Shown here: piece by piece, positions 1-7,709 of the stretch | Layout of the letters: every line of letters begins with the position of its first letter | Position numbering within the stretch: the stretch's first letter is position 1 | Assembly (NCBI RefSeq): GCF_000612625.1 | Contig: NZ_CCAS010000007.1 | Span: 62,001-126,000, forward strand | Reading direction: 5' to 3' | From: Neobacillus jeddahensis | GTDB lineage: Bacteria > Bacillota > Bacilli > Bacillales > Cytobacillaceae | Length of the DNA: 64,000 nucleotides | Program-made: the position numbers and the translations under genes | The notes under the pieces: model-generated | The model's input: only the letters and a program-made list of their open reading frames with translations | The model's database searches: none | Told to the model about the DNA's origin: nothing

Positions 1-165
1 AGACGTGGGACCTTTATTGAAGAAGAATCTGCTAGTCATGAGGACCAGCCACTGCGGCGACATGCTGAAGTACAAAAGGAAGAGAATAGTTGGCAGTTGC
101 AAGCGAATGAGGATTCGCTCGATATCCCAACTTTCCTTCGAAATCGCAAAAATAGATCAAGATGA
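1..165 (+). CDS. ftsZ: FtsZ-like cell division protein, C-terminal end only
   Basis: The window opens inside this gene; 54 codons and a TGA stop are visible in frame 1. The last residues, LDIPTFLRNRKNRSR, match the conserved C-terminal peptide of FtsZ, which docks FtsA, SepF and other division proteins. The preceding stretch is charged and low in complexity, like the FtsZ C-terminal linker. A strong terminator follows at 188. In most bacilli ftsZ is followed by spoIIGA-type sporulation genes, but here the next gene is a drug efflux pump. This may therefore be a second ftsZ copy or a rearranged locus. The GTPase domain lies outside the window, so only the tail supports the call. Confidence 0.8.
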   Translation, partial: RRGTFIEEESASHEDQPLRRHAEVQKEENSWQLQANEDSLDIPTFLRNRKNRSR

Positions 166-187
166 ATTTTCGTTGTAATTAGGAACT

Positions 188-222
188 CCCAATCCGAACA
201 GGATTGGGGGTTATTTTGATTT
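188..222 (+). terminator. Terminator after the ftsZ-like gene
   Basis: Perfect 8-bp stem CCCAATCC (188-195) and GGATTGGG (201-208) with a 5-nt loop, followed by a T-rich stretch. Confidence 0.85.
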
Positions 223-600
223 TTTGATATCCTCAGAAAAATTACAAGTTGTCGGTCCTATGAAAATGCTTTTGAATCATTTTAAAAAGAGGGATTAATA
301 ATTCATTTTTTGATGAAAAATAATTATAGTTCTTTAGTGGAGGTTACTTGAATTCCTTTTTCTATTAATGATTGATGACCTCTATCGAGCATATGCTGTT
401 TCCGGACATTCATACGATCACTCTCATTCGTAATGAATTTATACTAAATGTATAAAATAAATATCAGATTTTTATTACTGCTACAAACCCATTAAATAAT
501 AGATTGTTTCAATTGCAATAATTGAACCATGGGTATAAGATAGAATCTATGTGAAATTGGAGTACAAAATATTGAACAATGTGTATAAGGGGGAACATTA
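223..600 (+). promoter_or_regulatory. Efflux-pump upstream region with candidate TetR-type operator
   Basis: This stretch of nearly 400 bases has no gene. It contains a perfect inverted repeat, TTTATAC-TAAAT-GTATAAA, at 438-456. The overlapping ATGAATTTATAC (433-444) occurs again, on the other strand, at 13566-13577 between the tetR gene and the second pump. I infer that both pumps may share one regulator. A good ribosome binding site (AAGGGGGA) sits just before 601. I could not place a convincing -35/-10 pair. Confidence 0.45.
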
Positions 601-2139
601 ATGGAGAAATCCGTTGAAAAGCACAAACGTCCACCATACGGGGTTATTGCCGTGTTAATGGTCGGAGCATTTATTTCTTTTTTAAATAATACATTATTGA
701 ACATTGCACTGCCTTCCATCATGAAGGACTTGAATATTGAAGCATCTACTGTGCAATGGCTAACCACTGGGTTTATGCTAGTGAACGGAATCTTAATTCC
801 AACTAGTGCCTACCTCATTCAGAAGTTTTCTGTCCGTCATATCTTTTTATCAGCTATGTTTTTATTTACAGCAGGTACAATCCTGGCAGGATTTGCCCAT
901 GTATTTCCACTCCTGTTGTCAGGCCGAATATTACAGGCTGCCGGCTCAGCGATTATGATGCCATTATTAATGAATGTTATGCTAGTTAGCTTTCCAATTG
1001 AAAAAAGGGGCGCTGCGATGGGCGTTTTTGGTCTCATCTTAATGTTTGCTCCAGCTATTGGACCAACGCTCTCAGGCTGGATTATCGAGCATTATGATTG
1101 GAGAATGTTATTCCATTTTATTACGCCGATTGCGATAGTCGTTATTTTACTAGGCTTATTCATGTTAAAAGATAAGAAAGAAAAAGTGAATATTCGTTTA
1201 GATTTCTTATCGCTTCTATTATCAAGTATTGGTTTTGGCGGAATTCTCTATGGATTTAGTTCTGCGGGAAGTAAGGGCTGGGATAGTCCACAGGTTTATG
1301 GGACGATTGCGGTTGGTGTCATTTCGTTGTTCATATTTATCGTGCGCCAGCTTAAAATCGAATCACCGTTGTTGAATTTTCGAGTTTATAAATACCCGAT
1401 GTTCGCCTTATCATCTTGCATTTCAATGGTTGTCAACATGGCGCTTTTTTCAGGGATGCTATTGCTGCCGATTTATGTACAAAACCTAAGGGGGATATCT
1501 CCAATGGATGCCGGGCTATTATTGATGCCGGGTGCCATCTTAATGGCATTTATGTCACCTGTTACCGGTAAATTATTTGATAAAATTGGTGGTCGTGTTT
1601 TGGCCGTTGTCGGATTAGCCATCATCACAGTAACTACCTTTGGTTTTAGTAAATTAACACTTGATACATCCTATACACATTTAATCCTATTGTACTCTAT
1701 TCGTTCATTTGGGATGTCGATGGTCATGATGCCCGTATCCACAAATGGTTTAAATCAGCTACCAAAACGGTTCTATCCTCATGGTACAGCCATGAATAAT
1801 ACTTTAAACCAGGTTGCTGGTGCGATCGGAACAGCATTAATGGTTACGATCATGTCAAATCGGACGGAGTCAAAGGCGCAAGAGCTTGGCGCAGCTGCGA
1901 TGAAGCAAGTAACTGAGCAGCCGACCCAGGCTGCTCTCGCCGAAATGAAACAGCATATCTTAATGCAATCCATGCTAAATGGAATCAATTACGCTTTCCT
2001 AATCGCCACTTTTATAGCTGGCGTAGCTCTTGTCCTTGCCTTCTTTATTAAACGAGCAAAACAAGCCGAAGATCAAGAGGGTGGAAGTCCAATAAAACCT
2101 TTCAAAAGTAAAACTCCTACCAAATTGGTTGAGAATTAA
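601..2139 (+). CDS. DHA2-family MFS multidrug efflux transporter (copy 1)
   Basis: The 512-residue protein is highly hydrophobic, with the roughly 14 membrane spans typical of the DHA2 (EmrB/QacA/LmrB) drug:proton antiporters. Early residues contain FLNNTLLNIALPSIM and the VQWLTTGFMLV segment, hallmarks of the first two helices. GRILQAAGSAIMMPLL is a DHA-type motif, and AMGVFGLILMFAPAIGPTLSGW is the antiporter motif C region. The ATG follows an AAGGGGGA ribosome binding site. The protein is very similar over its whole length to the pump at 13722-15251, so the pair looks like a duplication. No regulator lies beside this copy. The substrate cannot be read from sequence. A GGTGCCTGACACC element starts directly after the stop codon. 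Confidence 0.9.
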   Translation: MEKSVEKHKRPPYGVIAVLMVGAFISFLNNTLLNIALPSIMKDLNIEASTVQWLTTGFMLVNGILIPTSAYLIQKFSVRHIFLSAMFLFTAGTILAGFAHVFPLLLSGRILQAAGSAIMMPLLMNVMLVSFPIEKRGAAMGVFGLILMFAPAIGPTLSGWIIEHYDWRMLFHFITPIAIVVILLGLFMLKDKKEKVNIRLDFLSLLLSSIGFGGILYGFSSAGSKGWDSPQVYGTIAVGVISLFIFIVRQLKIESPLLNFRVYKYPMFALSSCISMVVNMALFSGMLLLPIYVQNLRGISPMDAGLLLMPGAILMAFMSPVTGKLFDKIGGRVLAVVGLAIITVTTFGFSKLTLDTSYTHLILLYSIRSFGMSMVMMPVSTNGLNQLPKRFYPHGTAMNNTLNQVAGAIGTALMVTIMSNRTESKAQELGAAAMKQVTEQPTQAALAEMKQHILMQSMLNGINYAFLIATFIAGVALVLAFFIKRAKQAEDQEGGSPIKPFKSKTPTKLVEN

Positions 2140-2152
2140 GGTGCCTGACACC
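2140..2152 (+). repeat. GGTGCCTGACACC dispersed palindrome
   Basis: Thirteen-base imperfect palindrome directly after the TAA stop of the first efflux pump. It is the reverse complement of GGTGTCAGGCACC at 26958 and 62282; 52366 is a one-base variant. Confidence 0.75.
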
Positions 2153-2319
2153 ATTTCTCATATAAGCAATTTGCCAAAAAGCTTATTTCATTTTATGAAA
2201 TGAGCTCTTTTTTTCGGAGAAGGATCTGCTTGTGATTGAATTTTAATCATCAATGATGTTAGGTAGCAATTTGATGATAGAGTAGTGATTATTTTGGAAA
2301 ATTCGCAAAACAAATATTA

Positions 2320-2339
2320 TTGAAAGCGTATGCTATAAT
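2320..2339 (+). promoter_or_regulatory. Extended -10 promoter and weak cre-like site for proline dehydrogenase
   Basis: TGCTATAAT (2331-2339) is a good extended -10 element 33 bases before the start codon. It overlaps TTGAAAGCGTATGCT (2320-2334), which resembles a CcpA cre site with two mismatches. Catabolite repression of proline use would make sense but is inference. Confidence 0.5.
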
Positions 2340-2371
2340 GGAATAAAAAACACCAACAAGGAGTAATCGCA

Positions 2372-3355
2372 ATGTTGAAAGATATTTTCATGGGTTTATC
2401 ACAAAACCAATTTCTCAATAGCACAGCTAAAAAATATGGATTAAAGATGGGTGCACAAAGCGTTGTTGCGGGAACAAATATACCTGAAGTTATTAAAAGT
2501 ATTAAAGAACTAAATGCACAAGGGATTTCATGTACAGTCGATAATTTAGGAGAATTCGTTTTTAAAGAAGAAGAGGCAACAGCTGCGAAAGAACAAATCC
2601 TTAACGTCATCGAAGCAATTCATGAGAACCAAGTGGACGCGCATATCTCGTTAAAACCAACACAAGTAGGGTTGGATATTGATTACAGATTTTGTTTAAA
2701 TAATATTAGAGAGATTGTCCATAGAGCAAGCCAATACGATATGTTTATTAATATCGATATGGAAGATTTCAAACACCTTGAACTAACCTTTAACCTATTG
2801 GATGATCTGTCACTTGAATATAATAATGTTGGGACAGTCATTCAAGCGTATTTCCATCATGCTTTGGAATATGTTGAAAGATATAAAAACTTTAGGGTTC
2901 GCCTTGTTAAGGGAGCTTATAAAGAGTCTGAAGAAATCGCTTACCAAGATAAAAAAGATATCGATGCAAATTATATTAAGTTGATTGAATGGCATCTATT
3001 GAATGGGAAATTTACGTCAATTGCCACACATGACCATCACATCATCAACCATGTGAAAGAGTTTGTGAAGCAGCATGATATTCCCAATGAGCAATTTGAA
3101 TTTCAAATGCTCTATGGTTTTAGGAAGGAATTACAGCTTAAATTAGCCAGTGAAGGCTATAACTTCTGTACGTATGTTCCTTTTGGTAATGATTGGTACG
3201 GTTATTTCATGAGAAGATTAGCAGAAAGACCACAAAACTTAAATCTTGTCGCCAAACAGGTGTTTAATAAAAAAAATAACACGATCATTGGTGTTGCTGC
3301 AGGGGCATTTTTATTAGGTAGAGTAACAAAGGCTAATAAAAAAAGACGAAAATAG
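2372..3355 (+). CDS. putB: Proline dehydrogenase (monofunctional, PutB/FadM type)
   Basis: This FAD enzyme oxidises proline to delta-1-pyrroline-5-carboxylate, feeding electrons to quinone. The 327 residues fit the short monofunctional Gram-positive enzymes rather than bifunctional PutA. Visible family features are ISLKPTQVGLDID, the TIM-barrel strand INIDMEDF, VRLVKGAYKE with the flavin-contacting lysine, TSIATHD, FEFQMLYGFR, and the substrate-binding segment YGYFMRRLAERPQN near the C-terminus. The start is supported by AAGGAG 9 bases upstream. No pyrroline-5-carboxylate dehydrogenase is adjacent, so the second step must be encoded elsewhere. A terminator follows, so the gene appears monocistronic. 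The last 20 residues are basic and variable. Confidence 0.92.
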   Translation: MLKDIFMGLSQNQFLNSTAKKYGLKMGAQSVVAGTNIPEVIKSIKELNAQGISCTVDNLGEFVFKEEEATAAKEQILNVIEAIHENQVDAHISLKPTQVGLDIDYRFCLNNIREIVHRASQYDMFINIDMEDFKHLELTFNLLDDLSLEYNNVGTVIQAYFHHALEYVERYKNFRVRLVKGAYKESEEIAYQDKKDIDANYIKLIEWHLLNGKFTSIATHDHHIINHVKEFVKQHDIPNEQFEFQMLYGFRKELQLKLASEGYNFCTYVPFGNDWYGYFMRRLAERPQNLNLVAKQVFNKKNNTIIGVAAGAFLLGRVTKANKKRRK

Positions 3356-3392
3356 ATTATTAAACCAGGCATAAATGGAATAACATGATTAA

Positions 3393-3440
3393 TAAGCTAG
3401 GATCCCTTCAAGTACTTTGATGGGATCCTAGCTTATTTTA
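3393..3440 (+). terminator. Terminator after proline dehydrogenase
   Basis: Perfect 14-bp inverted repeat TAAGCTAGGATCCC (3393-3406) and GGGATCCTAGCTTA (3422-3435), followed by TTTTA. Confidence 0.85.
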
Positions 3441-3750
3441 CTAAAAAATCAGGTTTTGTTATTTGTACTTTACAGGATATTTAGTTTAAAAGAATTAAGG
3501 GATCATTTCGTAAAACGAAGGATGTCATATTGTTAAGGTAGAGAATCACCCTTTTGTGCATTTTCACTTTGGAAACTTGTTAAAGAACAATTTTTTAATA
3601 TTTTCAAAATGAATGGACAATGGTGATCTTTTAGCCGTAAACTTTATGTGTCAGGAAGAAGGGCGATATGAATCGAAGTTGAATTTGTGAAATGGTGAAC
3701 ATGATATTACCATCACTAGGAAAACTGGAGATGAGAAGGAGAAGGAGAAG
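3441..3750. other. Intergenic stretch before the hydrogenase-like gene
   Basis: About 310 bases with no supportable gene. I see AT-rich DNA, a minor TTTCGTAAAACGAA repeat near 3508, and purine-rich ribosome binding sequence (repeated GGAG) just before 3751. No clear promoter could be assigned. Confidence 0.4.
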
Positions 3751-4602
3751 ATGACTCATTATAATTGGTTAGAGGCAATTAATATAACCGAAGAGATGGT
3801 TATGAAAACGGAAACAAATAGGAGACTTCCTGTTATTTGGATTAGTGCTTTGGATTGTACTGGCTGTAAAGAGGCTTTCACCCGTTCCTTTGAACCAACG
3901 ATGTTAGATACCATTTTAAATTTTATTTCATTGGAGTATAGTGAGCTTCTCTCGCTAGCAAGTGGAGAGCAGATAGAAGCTCATAAGGAATCTATTTTTG
4001 CAGAATATAAAGGTGAATATATTCTTGCAATTGAAGGCAGTATTCCAAGAAGAGATGACTTCTTGCTGATTGCAGGAAAATCAGTAAGAGAGGAAATTAG
4101 GAGAGCATCAAGAAATGCAAAGGCTGTTATCGCGATTGGCAGCTGTTCTGCTTGGGGAGGAATACCAGCTGCGGGGATCAATCCTACAGATTCAGTTGAT
4201 ATTAAAACCATGATCCCTGAGGATGTCCCCCTTGTATTAGTTCCTGGTTGCCCTCCCATTCCGGAAGCCATTATCGGAACATTTTTACATGTCCATTTTC
4301 ATGGAGTACTGCCCGAGCTTGATAAAAAGAACCGCCCCAAAATTTATTATCAAAAAACGGTGCACATGACTTGTCATCGCAAACCATTTTTTGATCAAAA
4401 ATTATTTGCAGAGTCCTATGATGATGAGGGTGCAAAAAAGGGATATTGTTTATTTAAACTAGGCTGTAAGGGCCCATCAGCCTTTAACGCTTGCGAATCT
4501 ATTGGATATGATCGTTGTATTGCAGCAGGATTTCCTTGCATCGGTTGTTCAGAAAAAGGGTTCTGGGATAAAGGTGGCTTTGTTGCCAGAAGAAAAAAGT
4601 GA
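3751..4602 (+). CDS. Orphan [NiFe]-hydrogenase small subunit
   Basis: This is the iron-sulfur electron-relay subunit of a [NiFe] hydrogenase (283 aa). All expected ligands are visible. The proximal [4Fe-4S] ligands are C36 and C39 (DCTGC), C132 (GSCSAWGG) and C167 (VPGCPP). The distal ligands are H205 and C208 (HMTCHR), C233 and C239. The medial [3Fe-4S] ligands are C248, C263 and C266 (CIGC). The two extra proximal cysteines of oxygen-tolerant enzymes are glycines here, so it is the standard type. There is no twin-arginine signal and no C-terminal anchor, implying a cytoplasmic protein. No large subunit or hyp maturation gene lies within the window, which is unusual because the two subunits are normally co-transcribed. 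An internal start at codon 16 is possible. Confidence 0.88.
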   Translation: MTHYNWLEAINITEEMVMKTETNRRLPVIWISALDCTGCKEAFTRSFEPTMLDTILNFISLEYSELLSLASGEQIEAHKESIFAEYKGEYILAIEGSIPRRDDFLLIAGKSVREEIRRASRNAKAVIAIGSCSAWGGIPAAGINPTDSVDIKTMIPEDVPLVLVPGCPPIPEAIIGTFLHVHFHGVLPELDKKNRPKIYYQKTVHMTCHRKPFFDQKLFAESYDDEGAKKGYCLFKLGCKGPSAFNACESIGYDRCIAAGFPCIGCSEKGFWDKGGFVARRKK

Positions 4603-4743
4603 CAAGAGGATCACAAGGATTAACTAGTATACATATGGGGAAAACCGTCTTGAATAGTTCATTTTTTCAAAATTATAACGAGTGGAAGTCTGTTACCCAC
4701 GAAAACTTATAACTTATTTCCGCTAATTCGTTTAAGGATGAGA

Positions 4744-4782
4744 CAAAAAAAAGGCACCTTGCCTTTGAATGGTATTCAAAGG
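4744..4782 (-). terminator. Terminator of the 4785-5210 gene
   Basis: On the minus strand CCTTTGAAT-ACC-ATTCAAAGG forms a perfect 9-bp stem (4762-4782), followed by CAAGGTGCC and an uninterrupted run of T. It starts just past the stop codon. Confidence 0.85.
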
Positions 4783-4784
4783 TA

Positions 4785-5210
4785 TTAGGCACCATTTGGA
4801 ACAGCACTGTAGGAGAAATTAGCGTCATCCCATTGATATAAACCTTCTTGTAACTTAATTACTGCATCAAATGGACGTTGGATATGCTGATCTTCAACTA
4901 GTTGAACGTTTTCCACTTGTTCTCTTTGCTGTTCTAACAAATGTTTTTTTAATCGAAGTAAATCTGTTTTGGATGCTACTCGAATAATTTTATCTAAGGT
5001 AATTTTCTTTTCACTAATCCCATAACAATTACAAATACTTGTTTGAAAACTTTTATTATACTGGATCATCATGTGTAAATCATTGATACAGGCAACACCA
5101 AAAACCTCTTTGATCACATCTTCATAACGAAGTTGTGTTCCAGTAGCGAATTTAATAATATTTTTTTCAGGATTCTCTAAGAAATAAACCGTCTCTATTG
5201 CATTTTCCAT
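4785..5210 (-). CDS. Conserved hypothetical protein (141 aa)
   Basis: I do not recognise this family. The 141-residue soluble protein has no signal peptide or membrane segment. The chosen ATG (MENAIETVYFLENPEKN) has AGAAGGG about 9 bases upstream; a longer reading from 5231 lacks a site. The middle holds two cysteines (CNCYG) and a charged helical segment (LLRLKKHLLEQQREQVENVQ). The last codons run through a degenerate copy of the GGTGCC-type repeat (AVPNGA), so the C-terminus may have been altered by that element. The gene stands alone and is divergent from the FNT channel. Function is unknown. Confidence 0.7.
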   Translation of the reverse strand: MENAIETVYFLENPEKNIIKFATGTQLRYEDVIKEVFGVACINDLHMMIQYNKSFQTSICNCYGISEKKITLDKIIRVASKTDLLRLKKHLLEQQREQVENVQLVEDQHIQRPFDAVIKLQEGLYQWDDANFSYSAVPNGA

Positions 5211-5528
5211 GACATAACACCCTTCTACCATTAAGGTCTATTGCAAAACCTAACTAAGGAAAGTTTACATTGATTCCGTACTTAAACAGTCATTGTCATT
5301 TGAATCGATCAATAAACCGTCCATTATCTATTAGTATAACATACTTTGTCCTCGATGCCTGTGTGGCAAAGGGATTTATGTGAGTATTTGTCGAAGAAAG
5401 GAATAATTTCTATTGTAAGCGCTTTTAAATAATTAAAGAAATATTCACATGTTCAAATGAGTTTTTACTATAAAATAGTAGTATGTTAATTATTTCACAA
5501 ACATACGATTATTAAAGGAGAACTTCAC
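5211..5528 (+). promoter_or_regulatory. Divergent control region with cre-like site before the FNT channel
   Basis: TTGTAAGCGCTTTTA (5413-5427) matches the CcpA cre consensus with one mismatch in the last two positions. GTATGTT (5481-5487) and AACATAC (5500-5506) form an inverted repeat 12 bases apart close to the start codon, a possible operator. AAAGGAG precedes the ATG. No gene is present. Confidence 0.55.
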
Positions 5529-6353
5529 ATGGGCTATAGTAAACCAGATAAAATTATGGAAATCACAGTCGAAAATGGAGTAAAAAAAACAAAATACCCC
5601 CTGATTGAAACTTTGATATTAGGTTTTGAGGCAGGAGCATTCATCGCCTTAGGTTATTTACTTTACATCCGTGTAACGGCAACGTTAACCGGAAATCTAG
5701 AGGGATTGGGCAGTTTGATTGGCGCATCGGTGTTCCCAATAGGCTTAATTCTTACCTTACTTGCAGGTGGTGAGCTTTTGACAGGGAATATGATGGCGGT
5801 CCCGCTTGCGAGAATGGCAAAAAGAATCAGCACAGGTAATGTTATTTATAATTGGTTGCTGGTCACTTTAAGTAATTTTGTTGGGGCCATTTTTGTTGCT
5901 TACTTCTTTGGACATCTTGTTGGTTTAACTGAAACTGCACCATACTTGGCAAAAACGGTTAGTATTGCTGAACATAAACTTGACGCAACATTTCTTCAAG
6001 CCTTTATCTCTGGGATTGGATGTAATTGGCTTGTTGCATCGGCAGTGTGGCTTTCATATGGAGCAAATGATATGTTTGGGAAAATCACCGGTATTTGGTT
6101 CCCTACGATGGCATTTGTGGCGATCGGATTTCAACACGTTGTAGCCAATATGTTTGTTATCCCCGCAGCTATCTTTGCCGGGCATTTTACTTGGTTAGAG
6201 TATCTTCAAAACTTTGTTCCTGTCTTCCTAGGGAATGCTGTTGGGGGAACCGTCTTTATCGCGATGGCATATTGGTTCGCATATAGGAAAAGTCAACCAA
6301 GCTATCTAGAACCAAAGGTCGTCCACCACTTACCTAAAAGTGGCACGAGATAG
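5529..6353 (+). CDS. Formate/nitrite (FNT-family) channel
   Basis: The 274-residue protein is a six-span FNT-family channel (FocA/NirC/YwcJ relatives), which form pentamers moving formate, nitrite or similar small anions. Visible features are the first helix FEAGAFIALGYLLYIR, the GGELLTGNMM segment (the first broken helix region), FLQAFISGIGCNWLVASAVWL, and GFQHVVANMFVIPAAIFAG carrying the conserved central-pore histidine. The length is normal. Strong AAAGGAG precedes the ATG, and a cre-like site lies about 100 bases upstream, suggesting catabolite control. No formate dehydrogenase or nitrite reductase is adjacent, so the substrate cannot be chosen between formate, nitrite and others. An orphan hydrogenase subunit lies 0.9 kb upstream. 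Confidence 0.9.
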   Translation: MGYSKPDKIMEITVENGVKKTKYPLIETLILGFEAGAFIALGYLLYIRVTATLTGNLEGLGSLIGASVFPIGLILTLLAGGELLTGNMMAVPLARMAKRISTGNVIYNWLLVTLSNFVGAIFVAYFFGHLVGLTETAPYLAKTVSIAEHKLDATFLQAFISGIGCNWLVASAVWLSYGANDMFGKITGIWFPTMAFVAIGFQHVVANMFVIPAAIFAGHFTWLEYLQNFVPVFLGNAVGGTVFIAMAYWFAYRKSQPSYLEPKVVHHLPKSGTR

Positions 6354-6574
6354 TAAATCATAGTATAGGAAAAGCAGTGACGGACCGTGAGTTTGGCGCT
6401 GTTTTTTACTTTAAATAATTTGGCCATTAAATGCCTTCCCAAAGAAAGACTTCTCCATTGTCATAATGACATGCAAAACGGAATAAAATGGGTGAATGGA
6501 TACACCACAAACCGCAATTCCTCATATGTTAGCATGATGGAATAATTTTTGTTTAAGAGGAGAAGTTGGACAAA

Positions 6575-7582
6575 ATGGCTAAACGAAAATGGATAATAAC
6601 AGTGATAGTAATCGGGGGCTTAGTTGGAGTAACCGGGTGTACCGAAAAGACGGTCAAGAAGCAGCCTCATGACGAACAAGTGACAGAGCCGCAAAAGAAA
6701 CCGGATCAAAAGCCGCCTGAGGAACCGCAGAAAGAAGAAGAGAAAAAGCCAATTGTCGTCAATGTCGTCGACCCAAATACAAAAAAAATAATAAAAACCT
6801 TTTTACCAATAGAATTAGGGTTTGAGAGTAATCCAGAGTCATATAAACAGGAATTGGAAAAATGGGCAAAGGATTTGGCTAGGGGTACTGATTTAGCAAC
6901 TGGATATGACCAACGTATGATTCTTGATAAAATTAGTCCAGATGGTCAGATTATCAAAGGGAAGCCGCTCATTATATTAGACGAAGCGGTTTTAGTTAAA
7001 AAGGTGATGTCGGCCTCTAGTACAGGTGGAGATGTTGAATTACCATTAACCGTGACTGAAAGCGGCTATTTACCTGAGGATGTTGCCAATTTAAATGAAG
7101 TAGTACTCTCCTCCTATACAACCTATTTCGACAGTAGTGTAGTAGGGCGTTCAAAAAATATTGAGCTTTCGGCTCAAGCGATTGATAATATCATTGTAGG
7201 TTCACAGGATATATTTTCGTATAATACAACAGTTGGCCCTAGTGATGTCGAACATGGCTATCAACCAGCAAAGGAGATTGTCAACAAGCAATTAGTTGAT
7301 GGAATCGGGGGCGGAATCTGCCAGACTTCGTCTACATTATTTAATGCTGTTGATCAAGTCGGGGTTAGGTATGTCGAAAAGCATCACCACTCTTTATCTG
7401 TTGGCTATGTACCGGAGGGACGAGATGCGACCGTTTCTTATGGTGGGCCCGATTTTCGCTTCCAAAATACAACCGGTATTCCATTTCTTATAAAAGCCGT
7501 TTATGGAAACGGAAAATTAACGATTGAAATGCGAACATCCACTAAGTATCAAAGTCTCCTAGTAAAAGGGAACGGTGGTTGA
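6575..7582 (+). CDS. VanW-family lipoprotein
   Basis: The protein (335 aa) begins with a lipoprotein signal, MAKRKW plus a hydrophobic stretch ending VGVTGC, so C22 is the predicted lipidated residue. A proline- and charge-rich linker (residues about 25-55) follows. The C-terminal half carries the VanW domain: IFSYNTTVGP, GGGICQTSSTLFNAV, HHHSLSVGYVPEGRDATVSYG and FRFQNTTGIPFLI. The protein is probably tethered to the outer membrane face and exposed to the cell wall. VanW domains are widespread in Gram-positives and their biochemical role is unsettled. An in-frame TTG at 6566 lies only 3 bases after AGGAG; the ATG at 6575 lies 12 bases after it, so the exact start is uncertain. Confidence 0.82.
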   Translation: MAKRKWIITVIVIGGLVGVTGCTEKTVKKQPHDEQVTEPQKKPDQKPPEEPQKEEEKKPIVVNVVDPNTKKIIKTFLPIELGFESNPESYKQELEKWAKDLARGTDLATGYDQRMILDKISPDGQIIKGKPLIILDEAVLVKKVMSASSTGGDVELPLTVTESGYLPEDVANLNEVVLSSYTTYFDSSVVGRSKNIELSAQAIDNIIVGSQDIFSYNTTVGPSDVEHGYQPAKEIVNKQLVDGIGGGICQTSSTLFNAVDQVGVRYVEKHHHSLSVGYVPEGRDATVSYGGPDFRFQNTTGIPFLIKAVYGNGKLTIEMRTSTKYQSLLVKGNGG

Positions 7583-7626
7583 CCATTTTATGTTATTAAG
7601 TCCCCATGAGGGCTGACTATATTAAC

Positions 7627-7668
7627 AAAAGCCAACTTCCATAGTTCTACCGGAAATTGGCTTTTGTC
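7627..7668. terminator. Bidirectional terminator between convergent genes
   Basis: AAAAGCCAACTTCC (7627-7640) pairs with GGAAATTGGCTTTT (7652-7665) with one mismatch, with A and T runs on either side. It serves the VanW-like gene and the convergent gene ending at 7710. Confidence 0.8.
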
Positions 7669-7709
7669 GGTTCTGCATATCAGAGTGTTCTGCCGATAAA
7701 GATTCTTCT

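Noticed and set aside
3751-6353. A formate-hydrogen lyase-like unit made of the hydrogenase subunit and the FNT channel
   Set aside because: No large subunit, formate dehydrogenase or maturation gene is present, a minus-strand gene lies between them, and spacing is about 0.9 kb.
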